From assembly GCA_013399855.1 (NCBI GenBank), contig VXAY01002054.1, positions 355,509-419,508 of the forward strand: DNA of 64,000 bases. Direction: 5' to 3'. Each line of letters opens with the position of its first letter. Positions within the stretch are counted from its first letter, which is position 1. A program made the position numbers and the translations under genes. This DNA is from Oxyruncus cristatus (taxonomy: Eukaryota > Chordata > Aves > Passeriformes > Cotingidae). This document shows positions 1 through 11,900 of this stretch, one piece after another. Under the pieces are notes generated by a model. It was not told where the DNA came from. It saw only the letters and a program-made list of their open reading frames with translations, and made no database searches.

Positions 1-2174
1 TATAAGAGGGGGGGACAAAAAGGGGTGAGATGAGGCACAAGGGGCAGTGCAACGGCTCAAGAGGATGCCGCTGAAATTTGTTTGGTCTGGCTGCTGGAGG
101 AGATGGAAGTGAGCCCACACCTCGGGCTGGCTTTGTTTCAGCCTTTCACTTACACACATCAGCTCTGGAACCGAGAAGGCAAGAAAGGGCTGAACATCTG
201 TATGGGGAGAGAGGTGAGCTTTGGTCTTCCTTGGAGTTTAAACTGTCTCTGGCCTTGTGCCTGACATTTTCACTTCTCAGTTCTCCAAGCCAGTAAGCTC
301 CCAGTTGGGTTACAGGGCTCCTTGTGCTGAAGGGGCAGAGTCAGGCAACAGAGAGTGGCTCTGGGATCCCTCAGTGAACATGCTGCAGCTGGGCAACACG
401 CTGCCACTGTTCAAAGCACAGACACAAAAGTGTTACTTTTAAAGGGGGCAGAAAGAGAGTGGAGAAACCCCCCTAATTGTTCCTGTGTGAAATCTCTCCG
501 GGAATGCAGCCACACTGACTGGAAGCAGCCCTGCCAGTACTCAAGTTTTGCTGTAGGAAGTACCTATGGATTAGTCAATCGTGCAGTTAGCACATTACCT
601 AATATTTGAGAGAGCAAATCCCCAGACTCCCGCTCTGAAGCCGGCTAGGACACCATGAACTGGTTTATTGTCCTATATGCTTTTTGCAAATGTTCCTCCG
701 TTTGCTTGCCTGGTGATCTGATGGCTCAAATACTGTAGCAGCTTTTTCCACAGTCCTTTGGAAATGTCCATGCTGCCACTCTCCCGTTTGGGATACACCT
801 TTCTTCTTGCCTGCTGTAGTGCTTTACTGCCTAGAGGACATTTAGAGCTCCAACACCGCTCCTGGCAGGTTTACTGCTGTGGGACACGGCTTGAGCCAGC
901 TCCTGTGCCACAGGACACAAGGAGCAGTGGGGTTTGGGTGCTGCAGTGAGCTGTGACCACTAAAAATGCACAGATGTGGGAACTAACAGAAGTGAGCAGT
1001 GCATCAAGACTGTCAAGTCTTCAAAGGTTCAGGCAGGGTGGGCTACTCCTTAAGCAACCTGCAAATTATGGGAACAGAGTGTTTTCAGCACCAAAAATGT
1101 GAATTCTGTTTTCTAAGTGGCTTATATCTTTCTCTGTGTCTGAACTACAAACGAAACTGCTGCAGGCAGGTTCCTCTTTGCCACACTAGAACTGATTCTC
1201 TCCAGGGCAAAGGAAGAAAAGGGATTTAAGAGGATCCCCGAGGACTGTGGAGGGGGGGAAAGAATGCTGTAATTTTAAAAGGTGTTTCTGAGCAATTAAA
1301 AAGCCATTTCATTCACCAAGTGACTAATGAAACATGGTGCTGTGAGTGGAATGGTGAGAGACAACTGAAGCAACCTTATTGCCTAAGGTACCCATTAATG
1401 CCTGCTCCCCATCCCTCAGCTGCTAACAACAAACCCCATATGTTGCCATGTTATGTTGTTGTACTCATGTCAGAATGGCAGTAACAGACAGGTATTTGCT
1501 GGAGAAAATGACTGCACCGCAGATCAGATCTTCTGCCATCCCCCAGCAAGTCATTAATCCTGAAGAAGTGCCCAGTGCCTCAGCGATTATTGCTTAATTA
1601 CAAGATAAATGAAATACTTGGAAACAGGGGGTGCATTCTGCGTAGCAGCTTGCTTTGGCTTCCGTTCAGCAAAGCACTTACGTGCCTCCAGCCCTGCCCT
1701 ACAAAACGTGTGTATTGAAAAGGCAAAGCCAGGGAGAGCCTTGCCCCTGTCCCTGCTGACATGCACTGCCCCAGCCCTTCTGAACAGAGCCCTAGAAGGG
1801 GGGCTGATCCTGCCGAGGAGCCGCTTTGCCCCGGTCACTCCTGAGGGGAGTGCTTGTCCATCTATCCTGAAAACTTCCCGGAGCAGGGGCCACAGCCATC
1901 CTTGCCCCACAGAGCAGTCCCAGCCAAGCTATTCTGGCGCTTTCCGCCCAGCTCTTCCAGCCTGAGCCAGGCTTAGTGAATGCCTGACACTTCCCTCCCC
2001 CTTCTCCAAGCAGGCAGTCCTCCTCCTCTTTGAGGCACAGGGCCCCAGACTAGACCCAGTGCTCACCTCTCTACCTGCCGACATCATCTGAAGGTGGAAA
2101 GCTTCTCCTCTGACGTGCTGAAGCCCCTCTCCCAGCTCCTCATCACTGCCAGGGCAATGATGTATTTTCATCCA
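1..2174 (-). other. GNAO1: GNAO1 intron 2, unique sequence
   Basis: I see no coding exon, repeat or RNA gene here. Short reading frames on both strands overlap and have no recognisable protein. Assignment to intron 2 follows from the gene lying to the right on the minus strand and from the absence of any other gene. Confidence 0.7.
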
Positions 2175-2776
2175 TTTTTCATTGACGAAAATTTTGAAGG
2201 GAAGTGAGCCCAGTGGAGTCCTGGGTGACGGAGTCCTCAGCTCCGACCACGAGGCAGCAATAACTGTATTCTTTGGGAATGAGCTGTGCTACTCATCCAG
2301 CGTCGTGTAAGACCTGAAGCAGTTTTATCTGGACTATTTTTCCAGGTCACTTTACAAAAATCCAGTGGGACTGTGCCAAAACCTTCCCAAAATCTAGATA
2401 TGGCACCAACTACTCCACTCCTGCTTCTGCTGAGAAATCAAATGAGGTTAGTTTAACATGCCTCATTTTTGTGTAATCCATGCTGGATGTCACTCATCTC
2501 CTTTTTTACCTCCAAGGTGCTTGCAAATTATTTGATTGATAGTTCAATTCTCTTGAAAGCTTCTAGAAGCTGACTGGTCTATAATTCTTACTCCTCTTTT
2601 CCCCTTCTATATTTAGAGATGAAGACCATGTTTACATTTTTTCTTGTCTTCTGGTGTCTCACCTGCCCTCCAAGAGCTCTCAAACAGAAGTGTTTGTATT
2701 TCTGAGATGGCGCCGGTAAGTATGTAAGGAGCGCTTTAAACATGGCTGATCTGAAGACATTTAATCTTACTAAACT
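2175..2776 (-). mobile_element. Degenerate CR1/L3-type LINE fragment (reverse transcriptase region)
   Basis: Read on the plus strand, the sequence follows the antisense of the reverse transcriptase part of CR1/L3 elements. Recognisable landmarks in order are 'cagtggagtcctgggtgac', a stretch antisense to the KAFDTVS motif (near 2370-2400), 'gtaatccatgctggatgtc', 'ctgactggtctataattctt' and 'cttgtcttctggtgtctcac'. Many indels and substitutions break the frame throughout, so this is an ancient inactive relic. Assignment is from memory of the family; exact subfamily and ends need a repeat library. Confidence 0.72.
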
Positions 2777-5701
2777 TGTCTTTCTTGTGCCAGAAGCAGG
2801 GAGATGGCATGCTCAGCAGTAAAGCTTGTGGACACCCCTGTTCCCCCTCTTGCTACCAGCGCCGGGCATCCTCCATCCCATCCCTTGCACATTTGCATGC
2901 AGGTTCTCCTGTCCTGACTGACACAGCCCTGCCTCATCTCCTGCCCTTTGTCACCACTCCAAAACCTCGAGCCAATGCCTCTGAAGTATTTCCTGCAGAA
3001 TTCAGGGAACTTAGTGTGGCTTCAAACTGTCTGCATCACCGTGAAAGGCATACGTAGAGAATTCCAATTGCCTACCAGAGAAAATAAATCCCATACTGTT
3101 TCTGTTTTACCTCAGGTGATTTACTTTCAATCAGCAAGATGTTTCCAGCTGAATGAAGTTTTCCCATATCAGTGCACATCCCTACAATTACGGTGATGTG
3201 CTTGAATAAAACCAGGCAAGAAATCACCAGGAGATTATTACACTCGAAGGGTGTAATATAAATTAACAGTCCAGTTTCTGTGCGAGCAGTCCTGCCCCTC
3301 ACCTTCACCTGGACTAATTAGGGTCAGTAAAGGTCACGGCACAGCTTTCCTACCGAGGCTCAGTGATGAGTTTCAGCTCTGGGGGCTGTAGGACACCGAG
3401 CTGGTTTGGGCTGGCAGTGGCACCCCTGTCTGGCACCCTTCGGCCTGGGTGCCTTTGTGCTCCCTGGCAGCACCTCCTGCCACGGCAGCAGAGCTCAGGG
3501 CCCCGAGTGCTCGAAGGCCACAGGGCACCGTGGGCAGGAGGAACCTCCCGGACAGTGCAGAGTGTGCGTGCTGCTGATGGCTGGGAAGTGCAGCTTACAG
3601 GGAAGGGATGACTGGGGCCATGGCAGAAGGGAGGTGGCGTGAAAGGCACAGCTGAACATTCCCCGCCGGGGCATTTCTGCTTGGGCTGTTGAGAGTCCCA
3701 CTCACACCTTTGGGGTAGAGACTGATCCAAGGTGGATTTTACATGAAGAATCTTGGAACCAACACACATACAAATCTATTTTTGCTCAGCGAACTTTTCT
3801 GATTTTTTTTTTTCTCTCCCTTCTTCACCTCTTTTTTTTTCAAAAATAATCTTTTCTGTTTCCTAACCAGAATCAGGCAGGTTATTCAGGTGGGGATGGG
3901 CAGAGCTCAAGTAAAAAGAAAAAAATCTAATTCTGAAGAAAACTCTGCAAGCTTTGTTTGCACGTGGGGAAAAACAGCACAAAAATCTGATTTTAATATG
4001 TAGGGAGGGGGATGATCAGATTCTGATGGAAAATCTTCTGCTAGAGGTAATCAGCTACTTTAAATTTATTTTTATCTTGATATGAGGTTAAAAACTTTGT
4101 TTACAGGGGAGTTATGAAGCTAAATTCCAGTGATTCTCTTCTCACTCATTTAATAGCCTGAAATGCGATTAAAAACTCCTGGATTATGTTAAACTAAATC
4201 AACGCAGATGCCCATGACCTTGTGTTTCAAAGACTGCAAAGGCACAGTTCAGACCTCCGTGACAGGGTGCAAATCTCTCTAAACTCTGATTCCTTTTCCC
4301 CCCGGCTGCACTTGAATGCCATGCTGTACATCCTATTTCCACAAGAAACTCTCTGAGATGGAGATAAAATGCCTGTTTGTCTACATGCCCATTTTGGGGG
4401 GAAGAAAAACAGCTTCCCTAGTCAGGGTCATCTAAAAACTGCAAATGGAGCTCATTTTAAAAAGCATAATTTTTTCAACCTGGACTTCTAACATCGATCC
4501 AGGAAACACTGATGGAGCCCTGTGATAGAGTCCCAGCTGAGGAAAATCTCCTTTCTGGAGGAAATACCTTTGGGTCACTCAAAACTGAATTCTTACCACC
4601 AAAGTATTCCTTGCATGCAAAGAGATTATTCTAACTGACCAGATGGTTCACGTTAAAAAATAAGCAAATCCATCAGGCGACTGAAATGCTGCCAGAACCT
4701 ACAGCCCTGGAAATGGCTGAGCTTACTCAAATCAAGTGCAGAAGTTTCACGGCTCTGTACGAGGCAGCAGCATTCCTGCTCCTCTAAGGCAGTTAAGTTT
4801 GTGCCTAATGACTCTAAGTCACTCTGATGCCTTCACGGCGTCTCTTTACAGCCAACCATGTGCTTTTGCATCTTAACTGCTGGCCAAAAAGCTTGGAAAT
4901 GATGTTATAAGAAACTCTCCTGTGTCTGCTCAAAATAGACATTGCTACCATCTCATTTTTGCCTGTAGATGAGCAGCTATTGAGTGAACCATGATTCGCT
5001 TCCAGACACATAGGGGCCAGACACTGCATCTGCCTCAAAACTTTTGATTGCAGCTTGCTTTCAGGTATATAAAATATATGCAGAGTACTCTTCATTTCCA
5101 GTTCCATACAGACCTAAACCAGAAACAAGTGCACTAAAGTGCTCTCCCAATATGGTGCTGTGTCCCTGCAGCCCTGTGGCTTTCCGGAAGCAGCTCATAG
5201 TCTTCTTTTAATTATTATTATTTTTTAATTGAGTTCTACATCAATGCCTAATTCTGACTTTGGGCTGCCTTGAAGGGTGATCCCTGCTTCAGTCGACTGC
5301 TGCAGCTGAGAAGAGAGATGACTCCTCGGACTGCACGAGGTCCCTGCCATGTGTCCTTCATCGGACGGGGGTGTTGAGTTGGCTCCTGCACCCCACATCT
5401 GGGAAGCACCACTGACCCTTCCCATCTCTGCTCTGTGAGGACTGTTTCAGCATTTTCAACAGGAAGCAGTGGAGTGAAATACTTTGTTTTTAAGTGTGTG
5501 TATAAAACAATTTCAAGAGTGTAAACAGTCTACTGCATCCTGAAAGTAATTAATTACTGTTGATGAATGAAAGACACTGGCTCTGATATTTCAAAAGAAG
5601 GCAAGGCTGAGCAGGCAGAGCAGTCAGCTCCTGGCTAGTCCTCCACCCAACTCAACAGGGACATAGTCATCCTTTGGAATTTAACACTACAAAGTCAGGA
5701 A
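2777..5701 (-). other. GNAO1: GNAO1 intron 2, unique sequence
   Basis: This segment has no recognisable gene. A pyrimidine-rich stretch with two T-runs lies at about 3800-3840. The overlapping frames on both strands at 3350-3770 are chance products of GC-rich sequence. Confidence 0.7.
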
Positions 5702-5970
5702 AATCACTGAATCCTTTAGGGAGGAAAACACCTCTAAGATCATCGAGCCCAACCGTCACCCCAGCAGTGCCAAGTCCACCAACAAACCAGGTCCCTAAGT
5801 GTCACATCTATACAGACATGTCTTTTAAATATGTCAGGCATGGTGCCTCCACTTCCCCGGGCAGCCTGTTCAAATGCTTGACAACCCCTTCAGTCCCTCC
5901 CAACATCCAGTTAAACCTCTCCTGGTTCAACCAGAGGCCGTTTGCTCTTGTCCCATGGCTTACCCACGAC
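5702..5970 (-). mobile_element. CR1 LINE fragment (3' end)
   Basis: The plus strand begins with 'aatcactgaatcctttaggg' followed by 'acctctaagatcatcgagcc', then 'gggcagcctgttcaaatgct' and 'gcttgacaacc', and runs to 'cttgtcccatggct'. This is the familiar antisense order of a bird CR1 3' end, so the element lies on the minus strand, in the same direction as GNAO1. It is 5'-truncated, as most CR1 copies are. Divergence is moderate. The left end is clear and the right end approximate. Confidence 0.88.
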
Positions 5971-8950
5971 AGCAAGCACTACCCACACCAAGACAAACTG
6001 TGCACTGAGGCAACCACAGCAGCGATTTGGCCCACCCGAGTCACCCTAATGACAGTTCTTTTCCCTCCAGAGATCAGTGGCCTCTGGTCCCCAGAGGAGT
6101 CGAGGTCCCCTGTTCTGCTCCTGAGTGATAATGACAGCACCAATGAGCTCCTTGTCTCTGGGGAGCTGCTCTGAGGGCCAGGCTGTGGGCTGGCTGAGGT
6201 GCTCTGATGCACACAGGCTCAGGACCTGAGCCCCAGTGCAGAGCTGCAGCGATTTAGTGCCTGGCTCGGTCCCAAAGCCAGACCTCAGACCCTTGCCCTA
6301 CAGCAGAGACATAATGGACGGCAGGATAAGGGTGCAGTCAGGAGAAGAAAAACCCATCCCACTTGCTGATACAGAAGCGACACACAGACCCTCTTTTTGC
6401 TGCCCCAAATCAATTCCTTATGCTCCCAAGAGGCAAATCTGCCCAGATGGGAAGCAAAGGGCTCAAACAGGGATGCAGACAGAGGCTGCCCAGATCCACA
6501 TGTCCCACACCAAGCTGGGAGTGGTGCAGACTTAGACTTTATGCAACGTCAGGCCACTGGCACAGTTTGTTTTTACTAAAATTTGCAGTTGGTTAACTTT
6601 GATAATGTGCCCTCTCCTGGGGCCTTAATATTAAGATCAAATATTGAATACCCTACATGCACCTAATTAGCTTTAATATGCATCCTGCTCGGCTCGGTAA
6701 GAACAGAAAAGAAACACAGTCAAAAACAATTAGACCAGGACTTTTTTCGATAAAAAAAACCCCCAGCTGGACTACACAGACTCCTGCAGCAGCATTTGCA
6801 TTAGACAAGATTGCATTTTTCTGTGGAAAAAGCCTCGGAGCCAAAAGGGTTTCAAATAGCACCAGTGGAGGCTGACAGCTGCATTCTCTTTTGTGCATTC
6901 CCAAATAATTCAGGAAAGGAAAAAGGGTTCCTGCTCCAAGTGACATCTTCTCATCCCATGCGATGTGCTGCATAGTCAATCTACTTCCTCCACGCTCAGC
7001 CTGAGACCAATGAGATCCCCCAGGGAAAAAAAATCCACCGGGCCAGTGATGACCCACATGAGAGAATTCTCATTAATTCCTCAGTAATGTTACATAAGGT
7101 CATTTTGTTGAATTAAAATTATTGGGATTAATCCTCTTAAATGTTCTCTTAGATGCAAGGGGGATCCAACTGCAGCTGGATCATCCCACAGCTGGTTCTA
7201 GAAAGTCAAAACAGTGTTTTAAAGCCCCGTAATGGTTTTGTTAAATTCATCCGCTGAACAAGGACACAAAGCAGCTTTTTATGGCTTTTTTAGATCACTT
7301 ACAACTTCTGTAAGCTGTCATTAACTATCATCAAAGCCTGAAAAATGAGGCAAATGGGTTCAATGTCAGTTTTACTGCCCAAACCTAAATAATATTTTTG
7401 GTTTCCCATCTGCCTCATCTGAAGTGTTTTGATAGCTGGAAGGTGACTTTGCCTTTCAGAACCTTTTCAGATGTTGCTCTCCATAACCAAATATTCTGTG
7501 GACAAGAGAGGAAACGAGACACGCACAGCCTCTTGACTGCCCCATGTATTTCATCCTCACAATCCAGTCCCGCCATCAAATCCCACAGGAAGAACAGAGC
7601 AGCCCTGTGTATTTTACATAGACATTACAGGCCAGTGCACAACGCTCTCAGGGTATCAAAGCAAGGCTTTGGTAGAATGTACCTGGTTCCTTGCCCTCAT
7701 GTGACAAACCTGTCCTCCAAATCCCTCCATGCTACTGAAATCCTTTGGGATTCGCAGTTCCTCTCTTGTGTCTGGAGCTGATCTTTGCACAGTTGACATA
7801 TTTTTCTGTGTGTCCTAGCTGTATTAGTGCTCATTAGGAATTGTGTGCTGTCATGAAAACACTCAGCTAAAATAAAAAGATGCTTTAAAGCAGCTTTGCT
7901 TTTTTGGGATATCAAATCTAGCAGCAACTGTCTTTCTGAAGCAATAATTGATGTGTTTGATTAGGTCTGGTGGCAGATGGGGGTTTTTCAGTACTTTTGA
8001 TGTTTCAACACGTTAAGCTGAGAAGGAATCAATTCTGGAAAGAGCGATTATGCCATTCCTCGTATCCTGTCCATCTTCCCTGGCATGATTACAGCTCAGG
8101 GGCTCCATCTCTTGCCACAAGCCCCTGGGTGTGCTGCCAAGCTGACATTAGCCTCCACTAATCTCAGCTCAGAGACCTTTGAGTCATGTTCTTCCAGTTC
8201 TGCAATGTGCTGCCTTTCCCCGTTAGAGGATATAATCGGGCAACACCCCACAGATCACAGTCCAAGGGACAGTATCTGACTGCTGGGAAAAATCCCTGAA
8301 GACTGCAATGGATCCTCCAACAATGGAAAATTTTGCAATCAAAATGGGCATGTCTGGTGTAGATGTGACAGAAGTCCTGGGTAGAGGAACAGCAGTTTGG
8401 CCTCTGTCACCCCTGCTGCTGCAGGCTGCATAAAGGCAAACCTTGCCTGTCTAACTGTGCTACTTCTGGCAATGGGGCTAAAAGATTTCTGCTGCCTGTA
8501 CTTACTGGAGCCCCGTGGAGGTCACTGCCTACAGCTGAAGCATGGCTCTGATGGAGCAGGGCGGGCACCTTCCCAACCAGAGCTGTGCGAGCTTGCTTTG
8601 GGCCCCTGTGCTGGGTAACACCAGGGGAAGGGCTGAGCCCTCCCAGCCCGGCTGCTCGGGTCTGCTTGCTCTGCTGAGGCTTTCCAAGCTGAACACCTTG
8701 AGCTGAAACATGGCAGATACGGTATTTTAGGGTTCTGCCCACACTGCTAATAAGGTTTCACAGCAGAAAGGAGGTATGTTGCACTTGTGATTAATTACAT
8801 GCATTTGGATATATTTAAATCATAACTTCTACACTACTTCAGGTTCTCTGAAAGGAAGACAAATGCACAGCTTTTCCAGCTTTTCCCTGACACCTGCCAC
8901 AAGGATTCAAATAACCCTTCAGGGATTCTCAAATGCAGCTGATGTTTAGA
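5971..8950 (-). other. GNAO1: GNAO1 intron 2 with TAAT-rich tracts
   Basis: No coding exon is seen. Two AT-rich tracts look regulatory rather than neutral. The first, around 6655-6690, has a palindromic CTAATTAG (6663-6670) followed by ATATGCAT (6676-6683). The second, around 7080-7400, has the palindrome GGATTAATCC (7125-7134), which fits OTX/PITX/CRX homeodomain binding. Function is inferred from motifs only. Confidence 0.6.
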
Positions 8951-11900
8951 AAATACTCGTGGGGAAGAAGACCTTGACTGGTCTAATTCAGTACATGAAT
9001 CCAGAGAGGTACCTTACCTGTGGCAAAGAGGGAAGGCCCTCAGCTCTGAGTCTCCCATCAAAAATTGCCCTGAGAAAGGTGAAGGAACAGTTTTTTCCAA
9101 TGTTTCACCCAGCTTTTCAGCCAAGCTATTCCAACACAATACTGTTTGAAAAAGAATTTAAGACCTTGGGCATCCTCAGTGCCTCATGGCACTTCCTGGC
9201 ACAGAGGACACCTGCTCTGGGGTCCCTCTGCGTGTCTCCCTGTGCTCCTGCCTCTCTGAGCTCGGACAGCCACTCAGTGCCTCCCTGTGAGGCTGCTGGG
9301 CACTGGGTGGAACTGGGAGGTAGGGTGCTGCCAGGAGTGGAAGAATACAAACATATGCCACAGCGAATGCACCCACTGCCAAAAGACCACAAGGGATTAT
9401 TTGTCCTTACTCTGCAGAGTGAGCTGGCACTTTGTAACCAGATCCAAGAGCTGTCCTGTGACCTCCCGCTGGCAGTGGCAGAGAAGGACGGGGCTCTAAC
9501 TGGGAGAGTTCCTATAAAATCAGCAGACCAAGGGCTGGCCACTGGCAGAAACCAGAGGAGCTCCCCTGCATCCCTGGGTGACTCAGCCACCCTGCTGGGA
9601 TCCGTAGGGCACCCTTGTCCCCCGGGCACACCTCTCACACGCTCGCTGGGTGAGGCACGGCTCCCTGCACCTTCCTAGAGCTTCATGTTCGCTCTGAGCA
9701 CAGCAGCTCCTGCCAGCAGAGAAAGGAGTGATCAAGAATCAAGTATCTGGGGTACCCTGGCCAGACACACTCTTCCATCCAAAGCCTGGCTCAGAGCCAG
9801 GCCAGCACTTAAGTTCTCCTTCCCAGGCCCATTCTCTGTTAATGGGAGCCCCAGGAGCACTGCACTACCAAGAAACCATGCAGAGACTGCGGGGAAGCCA
9901 GCCCCTGGGGAAAGCCATCCAAGATCATGCCTGGCACCTCTCCCCATCCCCTCCTGTGGCCACCGGACCCCGCAGAAGCAGCAGGTGCCACCATGAAAGC
10001 AGCTGCCCCTGGGTGTGTGGCCTGGTCCTGGTTCAGCCACCACCTGCTTTCCAGGCAGAGGCAGTAACTGAGAGCAGAGCCGCAGTGAATGGATGTGTAA
10101 ATGTTTGCCCATTAGCTGCTGCAAACATCTCAGGAAACGAGCATATTCCTCCTACTGCTTTCATCAGTCTTTGTCATCCCCCATGTCCTTATCTTCAATT
10201 GAGAAATTCCTTATTGATTTAATTTGCAAATTTGCCTGTAAGTCTTTCCCAAGAGTACCTGAGAAGATGCATGGCAGTTCAAAGCAACTGTCTGAACCCC
10301 TTCCTAATGCATCCAGCTACATACAGTAAATCTGCCTCGTAATAAATTTACTCCACATCTGATCGTCAGAGTTGAAGCTTATCTCTAGTATTATTTTACT
10401 CTCCCTGGTGTAAATGATTACTGCCTTCTGGAGAGGTGTGATTAGATTCATAGAGGCTGAGGTCTAATGAGCATTCACTCTGACTCTCTCTTCCCACCCA
10501 CATAGCGGGTGCACTGCTGGCATTTGGATGATGCACCATTTTTATGGGGCAGACTTCTGTTTTTCCAAAAAGCATCTAGGAAGGCTTGGACAACTCATTA
10601 GTTTCTCTCGGCTTTCCGGTCTTCCAAACAGCACACACCTTTCCTTTCCTCTCTGGCTGAGCATCCCTCCCTTCACCTGCAGTGCCATGAAAAGAAACAG
10701 CTCCCAGCTTTACTACTGTGAGGTCTGGGGCGGCAAGCTGGGAGCACCTTTGTCTTTTGGGGGATGTGGGTGGGAAGAAAACAAATACAACAGTGATCTA
10801 CACTTGGGAAACATGGGCAAGGGAGTGCTGACTTAGCATCTAATAGTCCTGCCAGTGTCCCCTTTAAAGAAGATGACTGTAGCTTACTAACATCTATATA
10901 ACAGATTTACAACCTACAGGATACGGGGAAATGCATGATAAAAAGCAGCATGTAATCTATAAGCAGAGGCAAGAGTGCTGAGCAACCTACAGCAAACAAG
11001 TGGCTCATTAACCCATCAATTCATAACGTTAAATGGAATAACTGCCTCTGAACTGCCCTGGCAGGGCACAGGCAGGGCTGGGGAAGGCAGGTGGGAAGGA
11101 CAAGTCCATCCCCACTTGGGAAGGATTGGCACAGCTGTCTCTGCTTGGGAACTGGAGAGCTGGAAATCGCATTTATCCCAACTAATGCCCAAACAAGAGC
11201 CTGAGAAAGGGGCAGGGGAATAGGGAAGATGGAAATGAAACTGATGAACCAGAGGTCCCCTGGGAAAACTGTTCTGTGAGCATCTCCAGGACCAGGTATA
11301 GATGGAGCACAGCTGCTCCCTTCCCTCGGTGTCCTGGCCTCTTTGGGACTTCTATAAGGTGGCACCTGCTGAAACTGCTCCAACACACCCTCCTGGGACC
11401 AAACCACAGCACCAGGGAAGTCTCCAAGATGCAGGCTGTGACACCCTGAGGGGCCCCCATCCCACACCTCACACCCTGGAGCCTGAGCCACACAGGACCA
11501 CAGTGTGGAGGGGCCGTCCCTTCCGAGGGATGGAGAGCAGACATATCTGTCCAGACACCTCCAGGCCAGCCAGGAGCAGCTCTCACGGGCAGGACAAGTT
11601 ACCTGCTCGCTCTCTGCAGCAGCTCGTGCCACAGCACGTGCCAAGCTGTCGGGGCTGCTTCCTCTGGCTGATGGAAGTGAGACTTCTATTGTTGTTCTTC
11701 ACTGGGGGGGACGTCTCAGGGACCTCCAAATCCCTCAGAATCTCAGGGCACGATGCAAGATTGTTCCCTGCTCTTCACTCCTGAATTCTTGCTTTAGAAG
11801 CTCATGGGCAATGAGGCTTTCACCTCTTCTCCAAGAATAATAACCCATAGCATAACACATTTCATCCTTAGAAATACTGCCTGCTGTCCAGTCAACATTT

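Noticed and set aside
1083..1100. TTCAGCACC left REST half-site
   Set aside because: No right half-site follows at canonical or expanded spacing, so it is a probable chance match.
5674..6174. 166-codon plus-strand frame
   Set aside because: More than half of it is antisense CR1 sequence, so it is not a gene.
8959..9678. 239-codon plus-strand frame in intron 2
   Set aside because: No domain or repeat-encoded protein is recognisable, and a 170-codon frame opposes it. It fits a stop-poor GC-rich patch.
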